Shown here: one piece after another, positions 1 to 11,081 of the stretch
Layout of the letters: the number at the start of each line of letters is the position of its first letter
Numbering within the stretch: position 1 is the stretch's first letter
Notes under the pieces: generated by a model
Told to the model about the DNA's origin: nothing
Database searches by the model: none
The model's input: the letters and a program-made list of their open reading frames with translations, nothing else
Assembly (NCBI GenBank): GCA_014058105.1
Contig: JACGCM010002238.1
Span: 1,240,001-1,304,000 of the forward strand
DNA length: 64,000 bases
Direction: 5' to 3'
From: Kingdonia uniflora
Lineage: Eukaryota > Streptophyta > Magnoliopsida > Ranunculales > Circaeasteraceae
Position numbers and translations under genes: made by a program

Positions 1-1330
1 GTTCTGTAAAATACTCAGCAGGCTCTTCCAATAAGAGGTCACGATCAGTTGCCAGAGACCTCCCGTGTTTCTACAAGGGAAAGATTGGGACCTCGAGGAG
101 TTATCAGTAAAGCTATTTTTAGGAATATTCAGCACCAACCACAACCCTCCATTCATTTGGGTGGTGAAGTTCTGTCCGAAGCCAGCCGAGGTCACCGAAT
201 TTTCGTCCGTCAGGAGGAAGAACGGCGACCTCAACATCAAGTTCCAGAACGAGATCGTTTGAGTGAAGGTACTGGTACTCATCATCCACAAGCTGCTCAT
301 TCAACGATTCAACCAACACATCATTACGCACAAAAGAGCATATGGCCCTATGTATTAAGGAGTTGATCGAAGCACAAGTTCAGGGTACTGCCGGAGACAT
401 CACAAAATTACAAGGAAGTCTAATTGCCAAAGAAATATTCGATATTGAGATACCGAAAGGTTTCCATACTCCAAAAATTTATAAATATAAAGGTACCGAC
501 ACAAAGGAGCACATACAACAATACTATGATTCATTGGGGTTGTATTCCAATCTCAGCCACTTCTTCTGCCGTCTGTTCGCCACAAGTCTACAGGAGGAAC
601 CACTCTGATGGTTCTACTCTCTCCCTGAGGACTCCATATATACATTCGACCAACTGTAGAAATAGTTTGTCAAGACATATGCTCACAACATGGACAAAGA
701 GAAGAATTTATATTTTCTTATCTGTCTCAAGCAGTCACACAGGGAGAAGTTTGAGACTTTTGTGAAAAAATTTAGAGCTCGCACATAAAGTTGATAACCT
801 AGATCAGAAAATAGTTATTACTGCTTTTACCAACGCGTTCCAGCTCGACTGGAAGGCCAAAGAGCACCTTTTCTTCAACAAACCTGCAACCTTGGAGGAT
901 ATGATCACCAAGGTCAATAGTTACGTCGACCTGGAGAGGATGATGTCTGAGCGACATAAATCCACTAAATACGTCCTCACCACCAAAGGTCCATCTATAG
1001 ATTGAAGCACTGAACCAAAGGAGGAACATGGAGATCATAAGCACACCAAGAGCAACACTGGCTACCCTCGAAAAAGCGGTCCACCAAACAAGCCCATCCT
1101 CCTAAAGATGAAGATCTAAATCTCTACGATTTTTCCACTACTTTTGAAGGATAAGCTCTACCGCGTCTCTTAACCACTGGAACCAATTGATAATTGGCCA
1201 TATTGCTTGTATCATAAGGTAAACCATCATTCTACTGACAATTTTAATGCTTTACAGAGATTGCTCGAGTACATTTTTAATGAGGGACAGAAGATCGAAT
1301 ATATTATCGACCTAAAATCATACAAAGATG
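1..1330 (+). pseudogene. gag: gag of element A (capsid and zinc-knuckle region), degenerate, 5' truncated by window
   Basis: Gag builds the virus-like particle and binds the element RNA. The capsid-like stretch begins near 455 (HTPKIYKYKGT) and continues through the retrotransposon gag pattern (LSHFFCRLF near 550, then FYSLPEDSI near 612). In-frame stops follow near 607 and 657-665, and frame changes are needed to follow it to about 1000. A decayed zinc-knuckle-like segment (YCLYHKVNHHSTDNFNAL, 1200-1255) has only the first Cys and the His residues. The N-terminal part lies partly outside the window. Homologous gags are present in B, C, D and E. Confidence 0.75.
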
Positions 1331-1530
1331 GCAGCTATAAGAAGCAGCTTAAAGTTATTCAGGTCAATGATCAAGCTGAGGGGAAGCATCTTTACCATAC
1401 GTACCACAACAACATGATCAAAATCAACGAAATCACCAATTCCAACAGATCCAAGCGTAGGAGACTATCACAATGTTGTGATCTCACACCTCAAGACAAA
1501 GATGCCAAGCTTCTTCCTGAGTCAAGCAAT

Positions 1531-1941
1531 CGCCAGCTTGGGATTTCCTTCAAAGATTATGATACTAGCCATGTCAAATTTCTACATCATGATGCATTAG
1601 TAATAATGCTCAAAATGAATAAGTTTGTCATACACACGATGATGATCGATACTGAAAGCGGTATTGAGATTCTATTTCAGAGTATTATCGACCAAATGAG
1701 ATTGGCCGACCAAGTTATTCTGACCAACACCGATATCAGTGGGTTCAATGGTTCTAGAGAAGAACGAGTAGGAAAGATCATCTTACCTATTACTACTGGA
1801 CCAGCCACCATCGACGTCTTCTTCTATATCATTAATGCCAAATCTCATTATCTCAGGAAGGATTATGGGCCGCTGTTGGAATCACAACAAGGAAGCAATC
1901 GCTTCTACCTATCATCAGGCACTCCAATTCAAATACAATAA
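1531..1941 (+). pseudogene. pol: aspartic protease domain of element A, active site altered
   Basis: Retroviral-type aspartic protease that would process Gag-Pol. The family signature is clear: SFKDYDTSHVKF upstream, then the active-site strand reads MIDTESGIEILF where B has LIDTGSTADVFF. The catalytic Asp-Thr remain but Gly is replaced by Glu, which should abolish activity. The later conserved segment (GKIILPITTGPATIDVFF) is intact. The frame then breaks where other copies read YLGILG, and the tail is scrambled. Confidence 0.8.
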
Positions 1942-2159
1942 TGGTCTTTATAAGATCAGAGATAGTCAGAAGCTCTCTCAAGCTTGTAAAAATACCGCAT
2001 CTGCTATCCTAGATATTTTTGATAGGTTTGCTGTATAACAATTGCATGAAGCTGATCATCTCAACGATCAACCTTCTACAGATGAGCCCACAGAATATAT
2101 CAACATTGATGGTCCTAGTAGAGGTACTTTCATTGGTACTAAGCTGGTTCAGTATGAAA

Positions 2160-3480
2160 AAAATGCTCACATTCAGTTTTTGCAACTAAATTAAGACGTT
2201 TTTGCGTGGTCTTTCGAAGAAATGCCTGGGGTCGATCCGGCCAAGGCATGTCACAAATTGGCCATCAGCATTAACACCACGGTGGTCAAATAGAAATAGC
2301 GACGACTATCACCTCATCTTCAAGATAAAGTTAACACAAAGATCGAGAAATTGATCAAAGTGGGATTTATTCGAGAAGCCAAATATCTAGACTGGATATC
2401 CAATATTGTCGCTGTCCCAAAAAAGAACATAAAAGTTTGAGTTTGCGTAGATTTTACCGATCTAAACAAATATACCCCAAAGGACAGTTTCCCTCTTCCC
2501 AACATTCATCAGATCCCCAATTCCACAGTAGGCCATGACCTCCTATCTATAATAGATGCTGCTTCGGGATAGAATCAAATTTTACTTTTGGAAGAAGATC
2601 AAGAAAAGACAACTCTCATCACTGAAAGAGGTCTTTTTTGTTACAAAGTCATGCCCTTCAGACTTAAAAATGAGGGCGCCACATATCAACGGTTGATGAC
2701 TACTATGTTCAAAGCACATCTAGGGAAAGTCATTAAAGTCTACATAGACAATCTCTTGTGCAAGAGTGTACAGTGAGCCAATCACATCTCAAATCTCAAC
2801 ATTATATTCAACAATCTTTGATCTTGCAGGATCCATCTCAACCTCGATAAGTTTCAATTCAGGGTACATTCTGGCTGATTTTGGGGATACCTCATTAGCA
2901 AGAAGGGGATTGAGGCCGACCCAGATCATATTCGGGCTCTCCTTAACATACCTTCTCCAAAAATAATGAAAGACGTTCAGAAACTTACCGGCAAGATTGC
3001 TGCTATTAACCGTTTCGTTTCTAAATCTTTAGACCGCTGTCATTGGTTATTCCTATTACTCCGCGGTTGTACCAAACGAGGAAAAGTTCAGCCAAATACA
3101 GAGGTTATATGGACACTAGAATGCGAAGCAGCTTTTTAGGATCTCAAAACCTATTTGGGGAGGTCCTCATAATGAGCACCCCAGTAGATAATGAGGAACT
3201 GATTATTTACCTAACAGTCACAGATACTTCACTCAGTTTGGTTCTCATTTGTCTTAAAGGGAAAATCGAGAAACCAGTCTACTTCATCAGCAAAACTTTC
3301 ACTCCAGTGGAAACAAGGTACTCTAAAATTTAGAGACTTTTTCTCACTCTTGTTTACACTTCACAGAAACTCAAGCACTACTTCCAAGCTCATTCAGTCA
3401 AAGTCATGACGAACTACCCACATCAGGAAGTTCTATCCCAGAAAGAAAAATCAAGGAGAGTGTAATAGTGGTCAGTCAGT
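2160..3480 (+). pseudogene. pol: reverse transcriptase plus RNase H of element A, broken
   Basis: RT copies element RNA into DNA and the linked RNase H degrades the template. Landmarks in order: FAWSFEEMPGVDP (2205), FIREAKYLDWISNIVAVPKK (2370), VDFTDLNKYTPKD (2449), VMPFRLKNEGATYQR (2650), palm motif YIDN at 2741-2752, VQKLTGKIAAINRFVSKS (2970), then the RNase H part with PVYFISKTFTPVETRYSK (3270) and the TSQKLKHYFQAH segment. The palm motif should be YIDD; the second Asp has become Asn. Stops are present at about 2292, 2440, 2571 and 2775, plus a frame change around 2930-3040. Confidence 0.87.
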
Positions 3481-3680
3481 TTGGGAGAACATGATATCAA
3501 GTTTGAACAACGTCATCCATTCAGCTCGTTCGTCAGGCCGTTGCCGATTTTCTTGTGGATTTTCCAAGTGAAGATCCCGAGTAGGAGGAGCATGACCCTG
3601 ACCTTGCAAAAGAAACTTTCGAAGATACACCCCCCAAACCATTTGACGAACGAACTGAATGGATTATAACAAAAGGGTAG

Positions 3681-4110
3681 AGACTTGTTACAGATGGATC
3701 AGTAGGACCCGCAGGGTCAGGAATCGGAATTGCATTTATTACCCCATCTAATGACAGAATTAAGAAATGAATCTGCTTAGATTTTGAGGCCTCAAATAAT
3801 GACACTGAATATGAAGCTCTCATTCATGGACTCAGCCTCCCTCTTGAGCTTGATGTCTCTGAACTCTTAGTCTACACAGATTCCCTACTCATCATCCACC
3901 ATTACTCTGAGCAATATAAGATGAATGGAAAGATGATCGAATATGTGGCCCTCGTTGCAGATAGGATGAGCAAGTTCGTGAAAGCAACTCTCGATTATCT
4001 GCCTCAAGGTGAAAACAGACACGCCGATTCCTTGGCATATCTAGCCGGGGTCTTGGGTACAGAAGCTCGATATCTCCAGATCAAAATCATTTCAACCCAT
4101 AACATTGATC
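3681..4110 (+). pseudogene. pol: second (archaeal-type) RNase H domain of element A
   Basis: The extra RNase H found in Tat/Ogre-type gypsy elements between the RT-RNase H and integrase. The acidic motifs are visible: LVTDGSVGPAGSGIGIAF (Asp), NNDTEYEALIHGL (Glu), VYTDSLLI (Asp) and ENRHADSLAYLA (His/Asp). All four catalytic positions are retained, with one stop near 3768. It is followed without a clear gap by the integrase region. Confidence 0.83.
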
Positions 4111-4309
4111 GCATTTCTGTATGCACGATTAACACTGGGTGCGATAAATGGGGAGACGATGATTGGTAAAAGCCTTTCTTAGCCTACCTCGGCATTGATA
4201 ATAGTTGTAACGGACCACTTCTAAAAGATCTGAAAGAGTGTCGACAGCTGATCAACAACTCGAAGCGTTATACAAATCAAAATGGTATGCTATACTGCCT
4301 TTCCATCAT

Positions 4310-5400
4310 GGGGCCTTACCTCAAGTGCCTCTCCAAACCAAAAGCAGATGAAATGCTCCACGAATTACATGAAGGGTCTTGTGACTCCCATGCCGCAGGT
4401 CGATCACTAGCAAACATCTATTACACAAAGAGTATTCTGGACTGACATGCGCAAGCAAGCAGAGGAGTTCTCATACAGACGTGATGCCTACCAAAGACAT
4501 GGACACATGATACGCACCCCTGTGCTCGAACTCCATGCAAGCAAGGCGTTCTGGCCACTCAAAAAATAGGTACTTGATATCGTCGGAGAATTTCCTAATT
4601 CTCCAGGTAAACGTTGTCACCTACTCGTAGCAACCAATTATTTTATAAAATGGGTAGAAGCAGTTCCACTATGTCGAACCAGAGAAGAAGAGGTTATCTC
4701 TTTTATCTAGGAACACATCATCACTCAGTTTGGTTGCCCCTACATAATTCGTATCGATAACGGTCCCCAATTTGTTAGAGAAAAAATTATAACCTTCCTC
4801 AACCAACACAATATCATTCACTCACCATTCAATTCTTATTATCCTGAAGGTAATGGAAAATCCAAAATTACCAACAAAACCATCGTGGATGGACTCAAAA
4901 AATGGCATCACTCACAGAAAAAAGGGAATTGGGTTCGAGAACTACCTCATGTCCTATAAGCATATCATACCACTCCCCGATAGTCAACAAGATGCACCCC
5001 ATTCCTCCTTTCCTATGGCACTGAGGCCATCATTTCTTCTGAATACCATCATCCAGTTTGAGATCATGAGCTGACTGATGAGGAAACTAAGTTTGAATTG
5101 GACTACAACCTCAATATGATTGATAAAACCAGGGAACGCGTCATCTCTAACCTAGGTCAATATCATCATATGCTAGCAAGATCGTATAACAGCCAAGTCA
5201 GAAACCCTACCTTTCAAATCGATGATCTCATCCTCAGAGAGATTCCTCAACATCGCAAAGAGCCTCACGTTGGAAAATTAACCGACAATTGGGTGGGTCC
5301 ATTCATTATCACATGTTTTTCAGGCCTGGGATCATATTATCTCATGATAGAAGAAGGAATCTCCATTTCAAATCCTTGGAACACTAGGCAACTGAAATGA
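4310..5400 (+). pseudogene. pol: integrase of element A, degenerate
   Basis: Integrase inserts the cDNA into the genome. The zinc-binding N-terminal region (LHELHEGSCDSHAAGRSLA, 4360) is broken by a frameshift. The core shows LDIVGEF (first Asp, 4570), TNYFIKWVEAVPLCRTREEE (4635), IRIDNGPQF (second Asp, 4748) and YYPEGNGKSKITNKTIVDG (4838), where the family reads NGQ-(V/P)-E, so the catalytic Glu is lost. The C-terminal part (from NMIDKTRERVISNLGQYHH to NPWNTRQLK) is open from 5098 and ends at the stop at 5398-5400, marking the end of pol. Confidence 0.85.
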
Positions 5401-6298
5401 TACTATCATTAAGCGTCTCACTACTCCATTTCCATTTCCCACTTTTGTTTTTTCAATTCCAAAAGTTAGCTTTTTATCTCCATCCAATGTAAATTCTGAA
5501 CTGATCAATGAAACTTCCAAGTTTTTCACAACATCTCTCTACTCACGTAGATTCAACTGCATTCTATAAATTAAAGCATAGATAATACTGGTTTTCAATC
5601 GATCTTATACCAGTTAAATCAAGGATAACACTTATTTTGGCTGACTCTACTAAATCTATGCGATTGAAACAAATGTAGAAACTTGTTTTATATCAAAAAC
5701 TCTACCAAATATCAGATAAGGCAAAGGTAATACTAGCCTTCATCTACTTTAACTTGTTTGGGACATTATACCAGTTAAATCAAGGATAACACTTGGTTTG
5801 GCCGACTCTACTAAATCTCTGCGATTAAAAAATATGTAAAAACTTGCATTGTATCAACGACTTTAAAGGGCATAAGATAAGGTAAAGGTAATACTAGCCT
5901 TCATCTCTTTTAATATGTCTGCAACATTACTACAGTTAAATCAAGATTCACTTGGTTTGACTGAATCGACCCATCTCTGCGATTAGAACAAATACAAAAA
6001 CTTGTTTTATATCAAAGACCATACCAGACATAAGATAATGCAAAGGTCATACTAGCTTTCATCTATCTCGCTATATCAGTGACAGATATTATTTCTTTTC
6101 AGGTTGCATTCACAACCACTATAATGGATTCTTTTATGCTGTTGGGATGTCAGCCATATTTTCCCCTACAACAAGAGGTCGATCAGACTTCAGTTTACGA
6201 GTTACGGCAACCCTACCCCTCTCTATCAGATTAGCAAGTCGAGGGCCTAAATTCATTTCCATGGAGGCCACATAGTTCCCTCGATCGATATCAACTCA
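5401..6298. other. Element A spacer between pol and antisense gene, with tandem repeats
   Basis: No coding signal on either strand. It separates the end of the sense pol gene (5400) from the stop codon of the converging minus-strand gene (6299) and contains the tandem repeats at 5607-6087. Confidence 0.6.
5607..6087 (+). repeat. Tandem repeat, three copies of about 160 bp
   Basis: Three imperfect copies begin near 5607, 5767 and 5929. Each starts with a form of CAGTTAAATCAAGGATAACA and continues through GACTCTACTAAATCT, GCGATTA, AAACTTG and GGTAATACTAGCCTTCATCT. The unit shares no evident sequence with the repeats at the same position in B, C and E. Confidence 0.85.
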
Positions 6299-9200
6299 TC
6301 AAATATAACCATTGTCTGACAGAATCTTGAACAAGGTATCTCGTTCTAACTCAAGTCTTTTTACTTCCTTGACAAAATAAGGAACGGTCGACTTTAATAG
6401 GTCTGAGAGTGATACATGAGATTCAACTGTCTTTGCAAAATGAGACCTCACCTTCTCGAGGCGTAACTTCAAAATCGCATACAGTCTTTTCTGATGTGTC
6501 ATTTCCCTTTTTGTCAGAGTATCAAAAGCTATACTTTCTTCCAATTTTTTAATGGCTTTCGCTGATTCATCCTGATTAATGGCCTCTAAGCCCACCACCT
6601 GAGCACAAAGTCTCTCGATTTCTGCATTCAATTTATCCTTGGTTGAACTGTCCTTTAACAGGTCGTCTTTCTTCTTTATCAGAGTCTCATTCGCCCTGAT
6701 TTCCCTTTCTAAGACTTTTTCCCTGATAAGAGCAGCATCCAACTTATGTTGGCACTCCCTTAAGTTTGCATTCCCTTTCTGCACATGCCCTTGAATTTGA
6801 GCTACGTCACCTTCCAGCACCCTAATTCGACCTGACAGGCTAACTACATCTCCTTGGAATAGAGGAACCTTAAGATCAATTCTACTCCTCCTCGAGTGCT
6901 CTCCAGCCTCGGCGTTCCAGACATGCGCGTTGGTTTGTACCAATTCAATCTTTAATCGTGCCACCCTCTCATTTAACTTGTCACACTTCTGTTGCATCTT
7001 CCAAAACTCCATATCCTTGGTAGGTAGGGCTGTATGCAAGTGTTTGGCTGCATCTTCCGAAGGCGATAGATCATCTTGAGCTACCTTCATCCCATTATCT
7101 TTTTTAATCATTTTCTTTTTCAGTCGCTCCAGCTCGCTTCTACAATTTTGAAAATCAGCTTAAAATTATCCCTTCGATCTTTCTAGTGTCTGAACACGGT
7201 ATTGAGCCATGTCAGTATGCCTACTCTTTACCATCAGCGTATCAATCTGACTTTGAAGCTTCACTGCGTGTTCTTTTATCTCCACAAGCTCATTTAGCCC
7301 CTTATCAATTTTGGCATCCTTCTCCTCGATTTTACGAGTGAGGTCAAAAACAGTCTGGGTTGCCTCAACAAACTTGAAGTGCACCTTTAAATGTTGGCCT
7401 TCTCTGTCCTCATTTGCCTCTCTCACCCTATCCAACTCTTCTGCAAATTTTCAGTTGTATTGGAGTGCCTCATCTTCACGCGAGCGAGCTGAATCTAATT
7501 CGACTTGCACAATATATATATATATATATATCATTTCTAACAAGATATCTTATTTCTAACATCTACCAAGTGCAACTACTTCTAGACTTAAAGGTCGAAG
7601 TACGATCTCAGATGGATGCTCCATGACATATATTTCAAGGTCTAAGGTACATGTTCTCTATATGCTACTTTGTCTAAAACTATGATTTTTCCTATGCACT
7701 ATTTTAATGTCATTTTCCTAAAACTCATAATAAGTTTTTGGTCTACTTCTACATTCTATGTTGTCTTATTTACATGGTAGTTTTATGTCAATATAGCATA
7801 CAAGTCAAAAGGCCTATTCCGATCTAACCTGCAGCTCCGCTTGCGAAAACAGCGAGGATGTAGAAATCACTCTTTCCCTGGCAAGCTCGGTCTCTAAATC
7901 TTTTATTCTGAGACAAATTTCTCTAAGTGCCTTTAAAAGGGTTAACAAAAAAAATATAGCTTAGCCTACAAAAGTCTATTCAATATACGCAATCCAACCG
8001 ATTTATAGAACACTTCCAAAATATTCATAAAAAGTCATTTCTCTACCCTACCTTCTCGTTCTTCCCCTCTGGGAGTTCGGAGTCATCGCCTTGATTGTCT
8101 AGCACCGTCTGGCGGGAGACACTGTCCAACCCATGAACAACTCCAACCGTAACCTCTTCTACCTCTTCATCATCTCCCTCCTAAACATAGGTGTCTGCCT
8201 TAATAGTACCCACCTCATCCTCAGAATACCCCTTCAACATAAGGTGGCGCCCGAGTCTATTGCACTCCACCACCACCTCCTTCAGGTTTATTCTCACCTC
8301 TGCTTGTAGATGGCCAATCGCTACAATGTGAGAAGCCTTCAGGGCCTCCAGCTTTTTTACATCCTTGAGAGCATCAGCCTTCGCTTGAGCTACCTCCTTT
8401 CTAAGCTCGATCTACACCTTCTTCAGTTCGGATTTCTCCTCATCGACTCCGAGCCAAATCTACGTCACCAAACGAGTAACCTATAAAACACAATTCGACC
8501 TCAGCGTAAGCTCAAAATGCATTACACAAATATATTTCACATAATCAAGCATAAAGACCTACCATCTTGCTCATGTCCTCTTCCCTGAGAAGAGCCTCCA
8601 GCCTGGCCCTTTCTTCCTCCTCTTTAAAATTGTCCTCAGTAGCAGATCGCTCTTCGGCAACCTTTTCCCCTGACTTTTTTGAAGGTTCAATTCTTCTCCA
8701 TTTTTCTTTTCCGTCGACCTCACCACTTCCAGTGGTACCAGAGGCCGACGAATGCTTCAGCATCTGCTTTTTCGGGAACGTTCGAGCTCATTTGTGCAAC
8801 GTAATAGACTTCGGCTGAACCGAACTGTCTATTCTAGGAGTCTTGGGAAAGTTCGCTCGGCATTCCCCACCAGTTCCTTTCTTCTTTCCATCATCAACAC
8901 CCGCCATCAGCCTGGTCGATTGAGATTTCTAAACCTTTTTGAACTTGCTTCCAACCCGTTTTTTTCTGCCAAGGCCAAATCCCTCCAACACAAATTTGGG
9001 CTTAACCTCTTCCTCAGTAACTCCATCCAATAACGAATCTTTCTTCTCTACCTGGGACTTCGGGCCTGCCACGCACAACATTTTGATTATAAACAAAATA
9101 TCATACAGTTCAAACATATTAATATTATACTCTATGCATTGTTATACTTACTTTGTTTTACAGTTCTAAACAGAAGATCCAAAGGTTCTTCATTATCTCT

Positions 9201-9400
9201 CTGAAGGCAATTACCTTTCACCCATATTACATTGTCATTCTAGGCTCGACCTGCTGAGTTCATATCGAAGAAGCGAGGCCTAGTTGCACTCGCACATAAA
9301 TATGCCCCACATAAATAGGCCGAGTTGCAACCCCAAAATACGTTCACGCACTTCGGCTATCTTAATAGCCAATCGCCCCTCAGCAGCGTAACGAATTCTC
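6299..9400 (-). pseudogene. Antisense multi-exon accessory gene of element A (coiled-coil protein)
   Basis: Runs opposite to gag-pol. From high to low coordinates I read an exon at 9152-9400, intron 9066-9151 (GTAAGT...GGCAG), exon 8563-9065, intron 8481-8562 (GTAGGT...TTATAG), exon 8052-8480, intron 7931-8051, exon 7829-7930 (ends SQAELQ), intron about 7504-7828 holding a (TA)n run, and a long last exon with stop at 6299. The protein is mostly charged heptad-rich coiled coil, plus an acidic segment (GYSEDEVGTIKADTYV, about 8210-8250) followed by GLDSVSRQTVLDNQGDD (about 8085-8140). Such genes are known in Tat-type elements and are annotated as 'putative gypsy-type transposon' proteins; their role is unknown. 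The N-terminal domain typical of that family looks truncated here. Splice sites are inferred from consensus and frame. Stops remain (for example in 7141-7165). Confidence 0.65.
7512..7530. repeat. (TA)n microsatellite
   Basis: An uninterrupted TA dinucleotide run, lying immediately upstream (on the minus strand) of the inferred splice acceptor of the last exon of the antisense gene. Confidence 0.9.
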
Positions 9401-10263
9401 TCAGAACGAGTCCACCTTATCATTCTTTCCTTCCAGCTATTTCTTGCACCTCAACTCTTCATTTTATACCTTGTGTGGCTATAAAATTCCATGCAGCTTG
9501 GGATGTTCTCCTATTATCTCGTAACAGAAACCATGGAATCTTGGTAAAAGTTATATCTAAACATATCCCTTTCTATCAAACTATATCATTTTGTCATATT
9601 TTATATCGACCAGATTCCTTCCAGCAAATTGTCACAGATCGACCTACCATTCCGAAATTTGTATAATTTCCTTTCCTCTATATTTTTATCTAACCCAAGG
9701 TCGACCTTATGGTATCTACATGACAGTATATTTCTAGTAGTTCGATTATGATAACAATAAATTTTATGTCATACATATCATCTTATCAGTATCTTGGCAA
9801 ACTCACAACATTATTCTTAACTCGATTCCAGAGTAATTTCTATTCTATATTAACATAATGTTTGGTGAACATATAATATTCATTTCAAATCAAATTACAG
9901 ATACATTTACAGATAACAAGTCTTTCACAGTACTCGGAGATCGAATGCTTTTACAAATATCAAGTCTTACAAACACTACGAAATCAAGTACTTTACAAAT
10001 AACAAGCTTTTCGAGTGCTTTACAGATAACAAATCATTAAGGTACCCCAAGAATCAAGTCCTTCAGTTCGTCCTGCTTCAGTGATTTTTCACCCTGATAC
10101 AAAGCAAAAATTGGAAATACTAAAAAGCTTCCCTCACATGAGTTTGGTCAAAGTCTAGTCGAGCTTCAAATAGAAACTATGCAACTAGAAGACTCAGTAC
10201 TGGACCCAACTCTTTAAACTGAAGGTCTTCTTAGCGTAAAAATGTGATGGAAATGCAGAACCA
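9401..10263. other. Element A non-coding region upstream of its antisense gene
   Basis: AT-rich, no convincing reading frame. On the minus strand two TATA-like sites (TATAAAAT near 9460 and TTTTATAGCC near 9485) lie just upstream of the antisense exon at 9152-9400, so this may be its promoter. A weak repeat of ACAAATAACAAG-type words lies at 9900-10030. It ends exactly where the 5' LTR of element B begins. Confidence 0.5.
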
Positions 10264-10998
10264 TGTAGTAGCCTACTCACAGCCTTCTAACTCCAGACGA
10301 ACACTCGAAGGCTACATCGAAGCCTACATGAATACCTCAAAGCCCAATCAATCGGTAAACAAGTCTTCCGAGACTATACAAACTTTAACTATGAACAAGC
10401 CTTGAAGACGAAGGCAGATCCGTCAGTACACGAACTCCACGTCAGCATCAGAAATAATTTGACCATATACGTGCATGGTCAAAAATAGACATGTCAGACA
10501 GCCAGCTCACCAGATAAGAACGGCGACGTTGTTGGTCCTAACAACTACAGTGACATAACCAACAACAGCTACAGTGTCAGACCCAACATTTACGGCGTCA
10601 ATACCAACTCCAGGATACCCGCCTGATACCCAGAGGATATCCGGAGGATACACTTGTAATTTAACCTTCCTTGGTGACTCAGCCCTTCCTATGTTTTATA
10701 AATGGGAGGAAGGGGGAACCAAGTAGAGGTTATGAAATCTCTCCCCAGATCCCTTGAAGTTTACCTTCGATCACCTTGTAAATCTCCCTGTACTCGAAAC
10801 TTCGACTACTCGACAGCTATATCAAAACTTTTAAAAATCCTCATCAGAGGTCGTAGAGTGTCACATTCTTGGCCTCCACGCAATTATATTATCAATAGTC
10901 TATTCATATTATTGATTATATGCTTGAACCCTTTGATTGAAGGTAAATCTCAAGGTGTAAGAGCCAACTTCCCCTCCTTGCGAAGTTAGGCCCCTACA
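10264..10998 (+). repeat. 5' LTR of element B (735 bp)
   Basis: Starts TGTAGTAGCCTACTC and ends TTAGGCCCCTACA, matching the copy at 22583-23331. A TATA-like site (TTTTATAAATGGG, about 10694) precedes the likely transcript start. Confidence 0.93.
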
Positions 10999-11016
10999 TT
11001 TGGCGTCGTCCGTGTT
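10999..11016 (+). promoter_or_regulatory. Primer binding site of element B
   Basis: TTTGGCGTCGTCCGTG directly follows the 5' LTR. C and E have close versions (TTTGGCGCCGTCTGTG and TTTGGTGCCGTCCGTG) in the equivalent place. I do not assign the primer tRNA. Confidence 0.8.
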
Positions 11017-11081
11017 TTTCTACCCCATAAGTCTCCCCCTGCCTTGTACTTTCCTTTTCCAATTCCTACAAACCACTTCCA

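Noticed and set aside
2160..5400. Endogenous plant pararetrovirus
   Set aside because: An integrase and LTRs accompany the RT, and gene order and gag match Ty3/gypsy retrotransposons; no movement protein or coat protein was seen.
10999..11016. tRNA-like sequence next to LTRs
   Set aside because: These are primer binding sites complementary to a tRNA 3' end, not tRNA genes; no tRNA fold was seen.
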